Program-made: the position numbers and the translations under genes
Origin: JBLUOA01 sp048060095
GTDB lineage: Bacteria > Pseudomonadota > Alphaproteobacteria > Rhodobacterales > Rhodobacteraceae
Length of the DNA stretch: 55,062 nt
Assembly: GCF_048060095.1 (NCBI RefSeq)
Contig: NZ_JBLUOA010000009.1
Location: 1 to 55,062, forward strand
Reading direction: 5' to 3'
The notes under the pieces: generated by a model
Seen by the model: only the letters and a program-made list of their open reading frames with translations
Told to the model about the DNA's origin: nothing
Database searches by the model: none
In this document: positions 33,891-42,771 of the stretch, one piece after another
Layout: each line of letters opens with the position of its first letter
Position numbering within the stretch: position 1 is the first letter of the stretch

Positions 33891-34873
33891 TGGGAAGCTC
33901 CGATCTCATTGGTGCCGGGGAGGTAGAATTCGGTGATGCCGCGTTTGCCGTCATGACGACCGGCCTGGATGATCACGTCGATGGAATTCTCGATATACTG
34001 GATCATGTCCGCATAGGTCATCGGGATCTCGGTCTTCAGCGCGGCGATGGCCAGACGCTGCACGGCCAGTTGCGGGGTTTCGGCATGGAGCGTGGTCATG
34101 GAGCCGCCATGGCCGGTATTGATCGCCTCCAGGAAGGTCATGGCCTCCTTGCCGCGCACCTCGCCAAGGATGATCCGGTCGGGGCGCATGCGCAGCGTCG
34201 CAGTGAGAAGCACATCGGCGGACTGGAATTCCGCGTCGCGATTGGCGATGAGGGTCACGGCATTTGGCTGGGTTGGCAAAAGCTCGGCCGCTTCCTCGAT
34301 GGTGACGATGCGTTCCTCGGATGGCACGTGCGAGAGGATCTTGCGCGCAGCCACGGTCTTGCCGGTGGAGGTGCCACCAGAGACGATCATGTTAAGCTTG
34401 TTGTCGACGCAAAAGGCCAGCGCATCGTCGATCACGCCCGCGGCCACCACTTCGCGCAGTTCGTGGGTTTTCTCGAGGCGGAGTTCTTCAAGCTTGCGTT
34501 CCTTGCCAAAGAGGAAATCAAGCGCAATCCCGTCAAGCGGCAGGCTTGAGAAGAACCGCAGGCTGATCGACATGGCCGAGAGCACGGCGGGCGGGGTGAT
34601 GACCTGTGCCCGGATCGGGCGCCCCTTGTAGGTGATCGAGACCGAGACGATGGGGCGGTCCTTGCTCATCGTGGTATTGGCCGATGAGGCGATCTGGTTG
34701 CCGAGGTCCCTGACCTGAACGCCGGTCAGCCTCTGGTCCAGCGCGCGCATGAAGTGATCGCCCTGGAATTCGCCCCAGCAGGTGCCATCAGGGTTGATGC
34801 AGATCTCGATGACATCGTCGCGGGCGGCGGCGTTGATCCGGTCGAGCGAGGTTTCGAGATAGCTCAGCGACAT
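33887..34873 (-). CDS. virB11: VirB11-type secretion ATPase
   Basis: The 328-residue hexameric traffic ATPase powers pilus assembly and substrate transfer. The Walker A motif is GGTSTGKT (166-173), followed by TIEEAAELL (Asp box variant), a Walker B-like region RPDRIILGEVRGKEA, and the His box GHGGSMTTLHA. ATG 34873 gives the family N-terminus MSLSYLETSLDRI; in-frame codons upstream overlap virB10 and lack homology. The stop overlaps the DUF4177 start. All catalytic elements seem intact. Confidence 0.93.
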   Translation of the reverse strand: MSLSYLETSLDRINAAARDDVIEICINPDGTCWGEFQGDHFMRALDQRLTGVQVRDLGNQIASSANTTMSKDRPIVSVSITYKGRPIRAQVITPPAVLSAMSISLRFFSSLPLDGIALDFLFGKERKLEELRLEKTHELREVVAAGVIDDALAFCVDNKLNMIVSGGTSTGKTVAARKILSHVPSEERIVTIEEAAELLPTQPNAVTLIANRDAEFQSADVLLTATLRMRPDRIILGEVRGKEAMTFLEAINTGHGGSMTTLHAETPQLAVQRLAIAALKTEIPMTYADMIQYIENSIDVIIQAGRHDGKRGITEFYLPGTNEIGASQ

Positions 34874-34877
34874 GGGC

Positions 34878-36257
34878 TCAGAATATCTCCAGATCGCGGT
34901 CGACCATGACCGTGACGCGCGCGCCCTGGTCGACATAGATGACGGGGCCGATGGAGAGATAGTCGCCAATCACGCTGTCCGTGGCATCCGCTAGATCATC
35001 GCCCACGTCTTCGAGCACGTCCGCGGCTGTTTCGTCCTGGACATTTGCGGCGGCGGCGCTTGGTGCGGCGGAGATCAGTGAAATCAGCGCTGCCGAGCCA
35101 AAGCGCTCATCAAAGCGCGTATCGACAAAGCCGGTCACACCTGAGCGACCCAGTTCATCGCCCCCGAAGGAGCTGATCTGGATGGTTTGATTATCGGGCA
35201 GGATGATCCGGTCCCATGCGATGGTGACGCGGCGCTGCGCGATATCGACGCCGGATCGATAGCGCCCGATCAGGCGGGATCCGCGTGGGATCAGGAGGCG
35301 GGAACCATCGACACTGAACACGTCTTCGGAAACAACGGCCCGGGTCTGGCCGGGCAGGGAGCTGTCGAGGGCGGTTTCCATGACGGCCTGGATCATCGTG
35401 CCCTGGATGATGGTATTGGACGGGTTGGCGATGACCTCGGCTTGCGTCACCGAAGTCGGCAGCGCGCCGTTCAGCACAAAATCCGTCACCTCGCCAAAAG
35501 TGCGTTCGGTCAGAGCCGTCTCATTCGCACCGGACGTGCCGCCAAAGGCGATGGTGGGCGAGGCGATCCGGCGTTCCTGAAACGCACGCTCCTCAGTAGC
35601 GCGGCGTTCAAGTTCCGCGAGCCGTCGTGCTTCTTCCTCGCGGCGCAGCCGTTCTTCTTCCCGCGCGCGCAACTCGTCCTCGGTGGGCCCTGTGGGTGCG
35701 GGGAGGGGGCGGTTGGCCTCGAGTTGGGCCAGTTCCAGATCCGTGCGGAGTTGCTCAAGGCTGCGATCCCGCGCCGTCAGTTCGTCCTGGAATCGTTGCT
35801 GTGCGGCTTCCGAGGCGGCTTGGAGCGCAGCGATCTGAGCGGTCAGCGCGTCGATCGCCTCTGCGGCGGCGGTGTCTTCCTCGACGACCGGTTCAGGGGC
35901 GTTGCGCAATTCCTCGATCTGGGCCTGCAGGGCTTCGAGCTGAGCCAAGAGCTCGGCATTCGGTTCCACCGGTTCCGGTGCGACCAGAACCACCTCAGGC
36001 TCGGGCGGGGGAAGGGTTTCGATGGCGCCAAAGCCGTCCCCTTCGTTTTGGAATACGTCCGGTGTGGCCGTTGGCAAGGCTTCTTCTTCCTCGGGTTGGG
36101 ACAGGAGATAGAGCAATGCACCTCCCGCGCCGATCACGAGGACGACGACCAGTGCGAGCAGCGGTGAGCGCCGTGGGGCAGGGGGCAAACCTGCGCCCTT
36201 GCCTTGTTCGAGGGCAGCGAGGCGTTTTTCGAGGTCTGCGTTTCCGGTGTCGCTCAT
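34878..36257 (-). CDS. virB10: VirB10-type channel scaffold
   Basis: The 459-residue protein spans both membranes. It has a short cytoplasmic N-terminus, one membrane helix (near 33-53), a Pro/Glu-rich and coiled-coil periplasmic stretch (60-230), and the C-terminal VirB10 barrel domain. The latter starts near RIASPTIAF and contains LIPRGSRLIGRY and FGGDELGRSGVTGFVDTRF. The acidic Pro-rich part and long coiled coil are as in other VirB10/TrbI proteins. The start overlaps the virB9 stop as ATGA; virB11 follows after 4 bases. Confidence 0.92.
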   Translation of the reverse strand: MSDTGNADLEKRLAALEQGKGAGLPPAPRRSPLLALVVVLVIGAGGALLYLLSQPEEEEALPTATPDVFQNEGDGFGAIETLPPPEPEVVLVAPEPVEPNAELLAQLEALQAQIEELRNAPEPVVEEDTAAAEAIDALTAQIAALQAASEAAQQRFQDELTARDRSLEQLRTDLELAQLEANRPLPAPTGPTEDELRAREEERLRREEEARRLAELERRATEERAFQERRIASPTIAFGGTSGANETALTERTFGEVTDFVLNGALPTSVTQAEVIANPSNTIIQGTMIQAVMETALDSSLPGQTRAVVSEDVFSVDGSRLLIPRGSRLIGRYRSGVDIAQRRVTIAWDRIILPDNQTIQISSFGGDELGRSGVTGFVDTRFDERFGSAALISLISAAPSAAAANVQDETAADVLEDVGDDLADATDSVIGDYLSIGPVIYVDQGARVTVMVDRDLEIF

Positions 36258-36949
36258 GACCCCACCCCCGCAGGCGGCGTCGCCTCGATGCAGACCACCT
36301 CTTCGCCAAGTCGCAGGACCCATTGGCGGTTTACGCCGCTGACGCGGATCACGCCGTCCTCGGTGGCTTGAGTGTTGACCGTCCGCTCGCGGCCATTGGC
36401 GTAGCGAAAGATCGCGGGCACCGGCGCGTTCCGTGAGAATTCGAAATACGTGAACGTCCCGTCATCCCAGATGCGCGTTGGCGTGAACTCGGTCCGCGCG
36501 CTGGCACCGTAATTGTAGTTCGGCGCTTGGGCCGCGATGGCCCGGGTCGGGCGCGCAGCGTCGTCCGGATAGCGGAACTGCACCACGTAGAAGGTCGGGC
36601 TGCGGACCTCCTCGACGTTGAAATAGTAGCTGCGCCTGTTCGTGTAGACGGTCACGTTGGTATGGACACCGCGCGCAACGGGCTTGATTGCAAATGCCTG
36701 GCCTCCGGGCACGCCATCGATCTCGAAGCCCTCGGTGTCGCCCGCGATGATCGAGCGGATGCTTTCACCCTCACCGAATTCGATGGTGGTCACATGGGTG
36801 AGCGAGACGCTGAGGCGGTAGACCTGACCTTCTTGATATGTTGCCAGCCGCACGCGGCTGTCGTTGGGACCGCCACGCGGGATGGCTTCGGCAGAGGCGA
36901 GGCCGGGCAACAGGGCAATGACAAAAATAAGAGATCTTAAAAACAACAA
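36254..36949 (-). CDS. virB9: VirB9-type outer-membrane complex protein
   Basis: The 231-residue protein has a signal peptide (ending GLASA) and the VirB9 pattern: YQEGQVYRLSVSLTHVTTIE at the N-terminal domain, RSYYFNVEEV, then ARTEFTPTRIWDDGTFTYFE in the C-terminal VirB7/VirB10-binding domain. The start is TTG 36949, placed 8 bases after a GGAG within the virB8 end; a second TTG follows immediately. It forms the outer ring with VirB10 and the lipoprotein encoded at 39576-39743. Confidence 0.9.
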   Translation of the reverse strand: MLFLRSLIFVIALLPGLASAEAIPRGGPNDSRVRLATYQEGQVYRLSVSLTHVTTIEFGEGESIRSIIAGDTEGFEIDGVPGGQAFAIKPVARGVHTNVTVYTNRRSYYFNVEEVRSPTFYVVQFRYPDDAARPTRAIAAQAPNYNYGASARTEFTPTRIWDDGTFTYFEFSRNAPVPAIFRYANGRERTVNTQATEDGVIRVSGVNRQWVLRLGEEVVCIEATPPAGVGS

Positions 36950-36951
36950 CG

Positions 36952-37608
36952 TCAGTTCTCCAATCTGTCGGAGCGGATGGAATATTCGAGGACGGTGAAG
37001 CCGAATGGATTGGTCCAGACCTCATCGATGGAGCGGCGGGTCTCCGGGCGGAACTCGAAGAGAAGCGTCGCAGTGAAGAGGCCGGTCTGGGTGCCGTTAA
37101 TGGACGTCAGGCGCTTGCGCAGGCGGACCGTCGCGCGGTTGGTTCCGATCCGGTTGATGCTGAGGATTTCCACGTCGAGCCGGGCGTTCGGCCCGTAGAC
37201 TGTCGGCGGGTAATTCTCGTTGGCGCTGTTCCAGATTTGACGCAGCCCGCTTTCAGCGGCCCCATCCGAGCGACGCAGAACACTGCGGATGCGCAGATCG
37301 TTGTCGAGCTGGTTATAGACCTCGCGGTCGGTCACGTAGCGGAAGACCTCCGCCTCGATGATCGCCTGGTTGGCGGTCACCGAGGAGGCGCCTACCGAGG
37401 CTTCGGGGAGTGCAAAGCCGGTGGCGGGATCATAGGGGACAACGACGGGGGGCGGGTCGACATCGAGGATCGAGACAGCCGCGGCACTCAGACAGCCGAT
37501 GATACCGAAGACAAGGCCCATCAGGCCAAGGCGTTGCCAGAGCCGTTCGCGGCGCAGGGCACCATAGACCAGTTCTTCCTCGATGATTTCTTGTTCAGTC
37601 GCCACCAT
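36952..37608 (-). CDS. virB8: VirB8-type assembly protein
   Basis: The 218-residue bitopic inner-membrane protein has one membrane helix (about 27-48) and a periplasmic NTF2-like domain ending in the typical EVWTNPFGFTVLEYSIRSD. VirB8 nucleates assembly of the channel with VirB9 and VirB10. The stop is 2 bases from the virB9 start. Length and motif order match the family. Confidence 0.92.
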   Translation of the reverse strand: MVATEQEIIEEELVYGALRRERLWQRLGLMGLVFGIIGCLSAAAVSILDVDPPPVVVPYDPATGFALPEASVGASSVTANQAIIEAEVFRYVTDREVYNQLDNDLRIRSVLRRSDGAAESGLRQIWNSANENYPPTVYGPNARLDVEILSINRIGTNRATVRLRKRLTSINGTQTGLFTATLLFEFRPETRRSIDEVWTNPFGFTVLEYSIRSDRLEN

Positions 37609-37622
37609 TCATGCCCCCGCGA

Positions 37623-38435
37623 TTACTCGGCCCGCAGGTCCGGCAAGGTGAAATCCATGAAGCGCTGCTCTTCGGCGATGGTGGCGGCATCGATCACGCC
37701 TCCCGTGCCATCGCCCACGGTCTGGATGGCTTCGAGCTGCCACATGGCGACCAGCGCAATGGCGACCTCCGCGGTCACGCGCGTGTTGAGATCGACGCTT
37801 TGCTTGAGCTCTTCCATGTCGTCGATGAGCCCGACAAGGCGGTCGACGCGCTCGAGCGACTGGCCGGCATCTTCATAGCTGTTCTGGGCGGCGGCTGAGA
37901 CGAGTGCGCCGGTTGTTGCCTGCGTGGCCACACGGTTGGCCCCGGGATTGCCGCTGGTGGCCATTTCCGAGAGCGTGTCTTCATCGAAGCCGAGATCGGC
38001 CAGCACCCGGTCCATCTGAGTTTCGATCTCGCCTGCGCCGGAGCCCGAGAGGCCCGAGAAATCCCCAGTCTTGATCGCCTCAATCGTGGCGAGGATGTCC
38101 CCGAACTCTTGGTCGAGCAGACCGTTCAACTCGTCTTCCATTTCCGTCCGGATGATTTCGGGAAGCTCGGCAAGTCGGGTGAGCGCTTCATAGGTTCTTT
38201 GCAGCTCCGCGAGTTGGTCCGTGAGCGTGGCAAGCTGTTCGCGGAGCTGCGTCAGCTGCTCGTTTTGCAGAATCTCGTCCTCGATCATCTGCCGCAGCTG
38301 CTGGATGTTTTGCGCGATGTTCTGGGTGTCGACGACCGGTACACCTTGTGCTGCGGCAGGGGGTAGGGCGCTGAACTGCAAGCCAACGCCAAGTGTCGTG
38401 GCCAAAGCTGTCCTCAAGAGCAGATGTCCCATCAT
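37623..38435 (-). CDS. virB5: VirB5/TrbJ-like periplasmic pilus protein
   Basis: The 270-residue exported protein (signal peptide ending PAAAQ) is almost all alpha-helical. It begins GVPVVDTQNIAQNIQQLRQM, the TrbJ/VirB5 N-terminal pattern, and ends FMDFTLPDLRAE. VirB5 proteins sit at the pilus tip and aid contact with recipients. Its start overlaps the upstream transglycosylase by 4 bases (ATGA). Its last ~75 residues are visibly related to the C-terminus of that upstream protein (SVDLNTRVTAEVA against SIALNTYARAELV; FMDFTLPDL against FMDFTIREI). Confidence 0.85.
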   Translation of the reverse strand: MMGHLLLRTALATTLGVGLQFSALPPAAAQGVPVVDTQNIAQNIQQLRQMIEDEILQNEQLTQLREQLATLTDQLAELQRTYEALTRLAELPEIIRTEMEDELNGLLDQEFGDILATIEAIKTGDFSGLSGSGAGEIETQMDRVLADLGFDEDTLSEMATSGNPGANRVATQATTGALVSAAAQNSYEDAGQSLERVDRLVGLIDDMEELKQSVDLNTRVTAEVAIALVAMWQLEAIQTVGDGTGGVIDAATIAEEQRFMDFTLPDLRAE

Positions 38436-39586
38436 TCAATCTCCCTGATCGTAAAATCCATGAACGCGCCTTCGGCCATGCGGGCGCTGGCCTGGGCCAG
38501 CTCTTCGGCGGAGAGCACGCGGGTGCGGGCGGCCTGAAGCCGGATGCGGGCGGCCACGAGACGCACCAGTTCGGCGCGGGCATAGGTGTTGAGTGCGATG
38601 CTTTCCTGCACGTCTTCAGTCTCGGAAATCCGTTCGACGATGTCGGAAATGCGCAGGGCGGCTTGGCGGATCGCGGCTGGTGAGTTGCTGCCATAAAAGG
38701 CCGCCCCATGACCCGTGAGCGAGAGGTTGGCATTGGCGAGAAGCGCCGGATCGATCGTGCCAAGCGCATCGATCCCGCCGATACGGCTTAGATAGAGATT
38801 GTAGCGTTCAGGGATGACCGACACGTAGTGCTGGGTCTCGCGGAAGGGTGGCACGCCGCCATACTCGAAAACCCGGCCGGGTCCGGCGTTATAGGCCGCG
38901 AGGGCGTTGATGATGTTGCCATCGAATGTGCTGAGCTGGGTCGCGAGATAGCGCGCGCCGCCATGCACCTGCAGATAGGGGCTGTCATAGTATTCCGGGT
39001 TGATGCCCAGATCGCTGGCCGTCCCAGGCATGATCTGGGTGAGACCATAGGCGCCGACGGGAGACCGTGCCCCAATCGTAAACCGGCTTTCCTGCCAGAT
39101 GAGGGCCTGTAGAAGCGCGCGCCATTGGACGGGGGAGAGTCCTGCGCGGCCAACACCCGCAAAGCCGCTGGTTTCCTGGGCAACGCGGATGATGAGCTGC
39201 TCGATGGTCTCAGACGCATCCCCGAACATCTGCGCACCGCCGGGATTGGGGTCGATGTCGGCATTGCCATAGACCGTCTCGACTGACCGGGCCGGATCCC
39301 CGCTGCCGCTTTCCAGCCCCGAGACCATGGCGGGCAGGCCCTGACCGCCGAAGCTGGTCTGGGCATCGAGGATGCGTCGGAGGGTTTCCAGCTGCTCCCG
39401 TTCGATCTCGGCGATGAGTTCGCGCACTGCAAGCTTGTCGGCCTGAACAGCCAAGTCGGCCTCGCGATCGCCAGTCTCGACGATGTCACGCGCGGTCAGC
39501 CCAGTGTCATTGGTTGGCACGCCTTGAGACAAGGCGAGACCGGGCAGCAGGCAAAACGCGAGGATATGAGGCAGGCTAGACTTCAA
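38432..39586 (-). CDS. Lytic transglycosylase embedded in a VirB5-like frame
   Basis: The start is TTG 39586 with GGAGGG five bases upstream; it gives a signal peptide (LPHILAFCLLPGLALS). The 384-residue protein contains an SLT domain (about 125-275): ALIWQESRFTIGARSPVGAY with the catalytic Glu, GLTQIMPGTASDLGI, and NALAAYNAGPGRV. It cuts peptidoglycan for channel passage. The mature N-terminus QGVPTNDTGLTA and the C-terminus resemble the neighbouring VirB5 protein, so the SLT domain appears inserted in a VirB5-like scaffold. A second transglycosylase (42768-43442) is encoded upstream. It overlaps the lipoprotein gene by 11 bases and virB5 by 4. Confidence 0.85.
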   Translation of the reverse strand: MKSSLPHILAFCLLPGLALSQGVPTNDTGLTARDIVETGDREADLAVQADKLAVRELIAEIEREQLETLRRILDAQTSFGGQGLPAMVSGLESGSGDPARSVETVYGNADIDPNPGGAQMFGDASETIEQLIIRVAQETSGFAGVGRAGLSPVQWRALLQALIWQESRFTIGARSPVGAYGLTQIMPGTASDLGINPEYYDSPYLQVHGGARYLATQLSTFDGNIINALAAYNAGPGRVFEYGGVPPFRETQHYVSVIPERYNLYLSRIGGIDALGTIDPALLANANLSLTGHGAAFYGSNSPAAIRQAALRISDIVERISETEDVQESIALNTYARAELVRLVAARIRLQAARTRVLSAEELAQASARMAEGAFMDFTIREIE

Positions 39587-39743
39587 CGTCGCCCTCCGGC
39601 GCGCCGAGCGGTGCGAAGTGGCAATCCTGGGCTGTCGCTGCCGTCGAGGCGAGAAAGGAAAAGCAATTGGCCTGCGGCTCCCGATACTGGGTGCAGGAGG
39701 CCAGCGCGCCAAGCGCGGCGAAAAGCAACAAAGTACGAGTCAT
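39576..39743 (-). CDS. VirB7-like small lipoprotein (55 aa)
   Basis: On the minus strand, ATG 39743 overlaps the virB4 stop (ATGA) and the frame runs 55 codons to TAG at 39576. The product is MTRTLLLFAALGALASCTQY followed by ~35 residues ending GAPEGDVEV. LASC is a lipobox with the cysteine at 17, giving a mature lipoprotein of about 39 residues. Size, lipobox and position after virB4 fit a VirB7-type lipoprotein that anchors VirB9 in the outer membrane. Two more cysteines (C27, C41) are present. The next start (TTG 39586) lies inside its end. It is short enough to be missed by routine gene calling. Confidence 0.75.
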   Translation of the reverse strand: MTRTLLLFAALGALASCTQYREPQANCFSFLASTAATAQDCHFAPLGAPEGDVEV

Positions 39744-42115
39744 GAAAGCCTCCAAAAATCTGGGCGGTCGCGGTAATCGGCGCCGACGAGCGCCTCTCCC
39801 TTTTCCATGCCGCCGAGGATGGTGAGATTGGGTCCAAGGGCGCTCAGATCGGCATCGATGACGATTGAGCCCTGATCGTCGCGGATCAGTGCGAGGCGGC
39901 TGTTGCTGCCCGTGTTGAGAAGGACGTCGAGCTCCTTCTCCGTGAGGTTCAGCATGGCGTAGTCCGCAGGCTGCGCGCGGATATTGGGCAGCAGGATCTG
40001 CGTCGGAACGGCTTCGACGATGGTCTTGCCGGTCCGGGTGCGCTCAAGCTGGCTTGCATATTGCGTCATCATCACCGCGACGGTGTTCTGCTTGCGCGCG
40101 GTCACCAGCCAGTTCGACAGCCGCTCGGCGAAATACGCATTGTCGAGCGCCTTCCAGGCCTCGTCGATCACGATGATGGTGGGGCGGCGATCCTCGATCT
40201 CGCGTTCGACCCGGCGGAAAAGATAGGAGAGAACCGCCATCCGCTCCTTGTCGGCCTCGCTGTCGAGAATGCCGGTCAGATCGAAGCCCACGACATCGCC
40301 CTTGAGCGAGAACGTGTCCTCGAGGCTCTGCCCGAAGATCCAGCCATAGCGGCCGTCTTCGGTCCACTCGAGCAGGCGCTGGTGCAGATCGCCGCCATCA
40401 TCGGTGGACACAAAAAGCGACGCGAAATCCCGCCAGTTCCGCAGGGCCGGATTGGAGGCCTGCGCGTTCTGGCGCACGACTTCTTGGATGCGATTGGTCT
40501 GTGCCGGTGTGAGCGGCTTGTCGGCGCGGTAAAGAAGCGTGGCAAGCCAGTCCGAGAGCCAGGCGGTGCCCCGCGCATCGGTCTCGGTCCAGAGCGGATT
40601 GAGACCCGTGGGCAGGCCGGCGTTCAGGGAGGCGTAGCGCCCGCCATTGGCGCGGACCGCCATCTCCATACCGAGACGGTAGTCGAAGACGAAGACCCGC
40701 GCCCCTGCGCGACGGGCTTGCGTCATCAGGAAGGCCGACAGCACCGATTTGCCCGACCCGGGCCGCCCCATGATCAGGGTATGCCCGCTGGTGGGTTCTT
40801 TGTCGGGCGATCCCTGCTCGTGATAGGAAAACCGGTAGGCGCTCTGCTCCGGCGTGGGCAAATAAGTGACGACCCGGCCCCAGGGGGTAAGTGCTGCGGG
40901 TTTGCCGAGCTGCGTTCGGTGGAATGCCGCGAAATCCGCAAAGTTGCGATTGGTGACGGCACTGGCGCGGACGCGCTTTGGCTGGTTGCCGGGATGCTGG
41001 CTGAGGTAATGGGCCTTTGCGGCGACCCGCTCGCCGATCATCTTCACGCCTTCGGTCGCGGCGGCGTTCACGATCTCGGCGCTGAGCGTCTGCAGCTCTT
41101 CGAGCGTGTCGCAAAAGAGCGTCACGACCATGTGATGCTCGCCGAAGCTCTGGCGCTTGGCTTCGAGATCATCGGCGGCGATGTCGAGGGCTTCCATGAG
41201 CGAGAGGGCCGCGTCCTGGCTCGCCTGCATCTGCCGCTTTTGCCGCTTGATGCGGCCCGCCATGAGGTTCGAATTGATCGGCGTGAAGGAGTGCGTCACG
41301 ATCATGTCGACCGGCAGGTTCAGCATGTCGAACATGGTGCAGGAGGTGCCTTCCGAGTATTCCCCGATGGTGAAACTCTTGCCGTAGCGATGGCCCACGA
41401 CGCCTTCCGAGAGCTCGAAATGGTCTCCGTGAAAAGTCACCCGGGTATTGGCGACGTTGAAGGACAGAAAGCCGTAGGTATTGGCAGGGTAGAGCGGCAG
41501 CTCGGTGCCCGTGTTCAGCGCGCCCAGAAACCCCACCAATTCCCCCGATGCAGCCGACAGCAGGCGCGGCTTGAGCTCGGTGAGGCCCGAAAGGAAGACG
41601 TTCACGGCCTCGCCGAGGCGCTGCAGGCGTTTGCGAGTCTCCTCCCTCAGTCGGTCTGGCGCGCTGCGGCTGAGGAACGGCAGGAGGCTTTTGGGCGGTG
41701 GGCGGTGAATGACGGTGAGCGTCAGCGTCTTGTCGCGGAGCCCGCTGGTTTCGAGCTTGGCGCGCCAACGCCGGTCGACCTCGCCCGCGAAGCTGTCCTC
41801 ACGAATTGGGTCCAGATCCGGTTTGATGGCCTTTGAGACCTTGTGGACGTAATAACTGAATTCTGGCCCAAGCTGCGCGACGATACGGGCAAAAAGCGCC
41901 GTCACCTTGTCGAGATAGGCGTCGTCGGTCGTATAGCTGTTGATCCCCTCGAGCCGGATGCACCGGAAGAGCTCGTTCACCCGTGTCCGCACGGTCTGGT
42001 CGTCAACGAGGCTCACATAGGGCAGCATATGCGCGAGGCGGGTCTCGCGCGCATACCAGTCCGGCGTCATTGTGCGGGCATCGAGCGCAGCATCACGGGC
42101 GTCATCACGGGGCAT
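39740..42115 (-). CDS. virB4: VirB4-type secretion ATPase
   Basis: This 791-residue ATPase is the largest T4SS motor. Walker A is GRPGSGKS (450-457) and Walker B IIVIDEAWKALD lies near 640; the N-terminal CagE/TrbE domain is followed by YHEQGSPDKEPTSGHTLIMG. I prefer ATG 42115, preceded by GGGGA and overlapping the virB3 stop by 11 bases; ATG 42130 in frame is an alternative. The stop overlaps the lipoprotein start. No inserted membrane helices are visible, so VirB3 is supplied separately by the gene just upstream. Confidence 0.93.
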   Translation of the reverse strand: MPRDDARDAALDARTMTPDWYARETRLAHMLPYVSLVDDQTVRTRVNELFRCIRLEGINSYTTDDAYLDKVTALFARIVAQLGPEFSYYVHKVSKAIKPDLDPIREDSFAGEVDRRWRAKLETSGLRDKTLTLTVIHRPPPKSLLPFLSRSAPDRLREETRKRLQRLGEAVNVFLSGLTELKPRLLSAASGELVGFLGALNTGTELPLYPANTYGFLSFNVANTRVTFHGDHFELSEGVVGHRYGKSFTIGEYSEGTSCTMFDMLNLPVDMIVTHSFTPINSNLMAGRIKRQKRQMQASQDAALSLMEALDIAADDLEAKRQSFGEHHMVVTLFCDTLEELQTLSAEIVNAAATEGVKMIGERVAAKAHYLSQHPGNQPKRVRASAVTNRNFADFAAFHRTQLGKPAALTPWGRVVTYLPTPEQSAYRFSYHEQGSPDKEPTSGHTLIMGRPGSGKSVLSAFLMTQARRAGARVFVFDYRLGMEMAVRANGGRYASLNAGLPTGLNPLWTETDARGTAWLSDWLATLLYRADKPLTPAQTNRIQEVVRQNAQASNPALRNWRDFASLFVSTDDGGDLHQRLLEWTEDGRYGWIFGQSLEDTFSLKGDVVGFDLTGILDSEADKERMAVLSYLFRRVEREIEDRRPTIIVIDEAWKALDNAYFAERLSNWLVTARKQNTVAVMMTQYASQLERTRTGKTIVEAVPTQILLPNIRAQPADYAMLNLTEKELDVLLNTGSNSRLALIRDDQGSIVIDADLSALGPNLTILGGMEKGEALVGADYRDRPDFWRLS

Positions 42116-42383
42116 AGCTGTCCCCGCCATGGATGGACCTGTTGCGCGTGGGTGGCGTCTCCTGCAGCGCCGTCATCATCACGTCGATGAAACGCGGGTC
42201 CCAATCCGCGGCCTTCCACAGCACCGGATAGAGAAGGGCGGCGACACCCAGCACCGCGATATGCTGGACCCAGACGAACAGGAGCACCGAGCCAAAGAGC
42301 CAGACCATCGCATACATGATGGGCAGGCCCAGAAGCTTGGGCGGCCGCACGAGGCCGAGAAAGAGAGGCGCGCGCTCAGCCAC
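42105..42383 (-). CDS. virB3: VirB3-type inner-membrane protein
   Basis: From GTG 42383, which overlaps the virB2 stop, the product is 92 residues: VAERAPLFLGLVRPPKLLGL, then a double membrane helix (IMYAMVWLFGSVLLFVWVQH and VLGVAALLYPVLW). The LxRPxxxxGxP start is typical of VirB3/TrbD. It works with VirB4 in pilus biogenesis. A longer frame from ATG 42425 would overlap virB2 more deeply and lacks the family N-terminus. Confidence 0.85.
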   Translation of the reverse strand: MAERAPLFLGLVRPPKLLGLPIMYAMVWLFGSVLLFVWVQHIAVLGVAALLYPVLWKAADWDPRFIDVMMTALQETPPTRNRSIHGGDSYAP

Positions 42384-42771
42384 CGGCAAAGACCGCGGCA
42401 ACGATGGTGGGGGCAGCCGCGACACCAGCGATGCCCACGAGGACCCAAAGCGCTTGGCGCAGGTCGATGATGTTGAAGAACCAGCTCAAGAAAACGCCGA
42501 GGACCGCGAGTGTGGCGATGACCACACCAAGAGGTCCGGTCAGCGCATCGACAATGCCCTGCAACAAGCTCTGGATCGGGGAAAGATCGATGCTCTGTGC
42601 AAGGGCGGGCTCGGCAATGAATAGGAATAGCGCCAGCGAGGCGACAAAGAGGTTTGAAATCCAACTTGTTTGGAAAAAGCGGTATCGCCAATGCACTGCC
42701 GCGCTGCGCGCTCTCGTGACATTGCCGATAAGTGTTTTGAGGAATGATTTCCAAAAAGGTTGGGACATCAT
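42376..42771 (-). CDS. virB2: VirB2-type pilin precursor
   Basis: The 131-residue precursor has a long basic N-terminus and a signal helix (SNLFVASLALFLFIAEPALA). The mature ~70-residue pilin starts near QSIDLSPIQ and has two hydrophobic helices with a short polar loop (FNIIDLRQ), ending VAAVFAGG. This is the VirB2/TrbC layout. The mature part forms the pilus. The start overlaps the upstream transglycosylase stop as ATGA. The unusually long presequence (about 59 residues) may contain a later start. Confidence 0.85.
   Translation of the reverse strand: MMSQPFWKSFLKTLIGNVTRARSAAVHWRYRFFQTSWISNLFVASLALFLFIAEPALAQSIDLSPIQSLLQGIVDALTGPLGVVIATLAVLGVFLSWFFNIIDLRQALWVLVGIAGVAAAPTIVAAVFAGG

Noticed and set aside
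40061..41836. 591-residue plus-strand frame opposite virB4
   Set aside because: Entirely antisense to virB4, Arg/Gly/His-rich and without recognisable domains; a codon-phase shadow.
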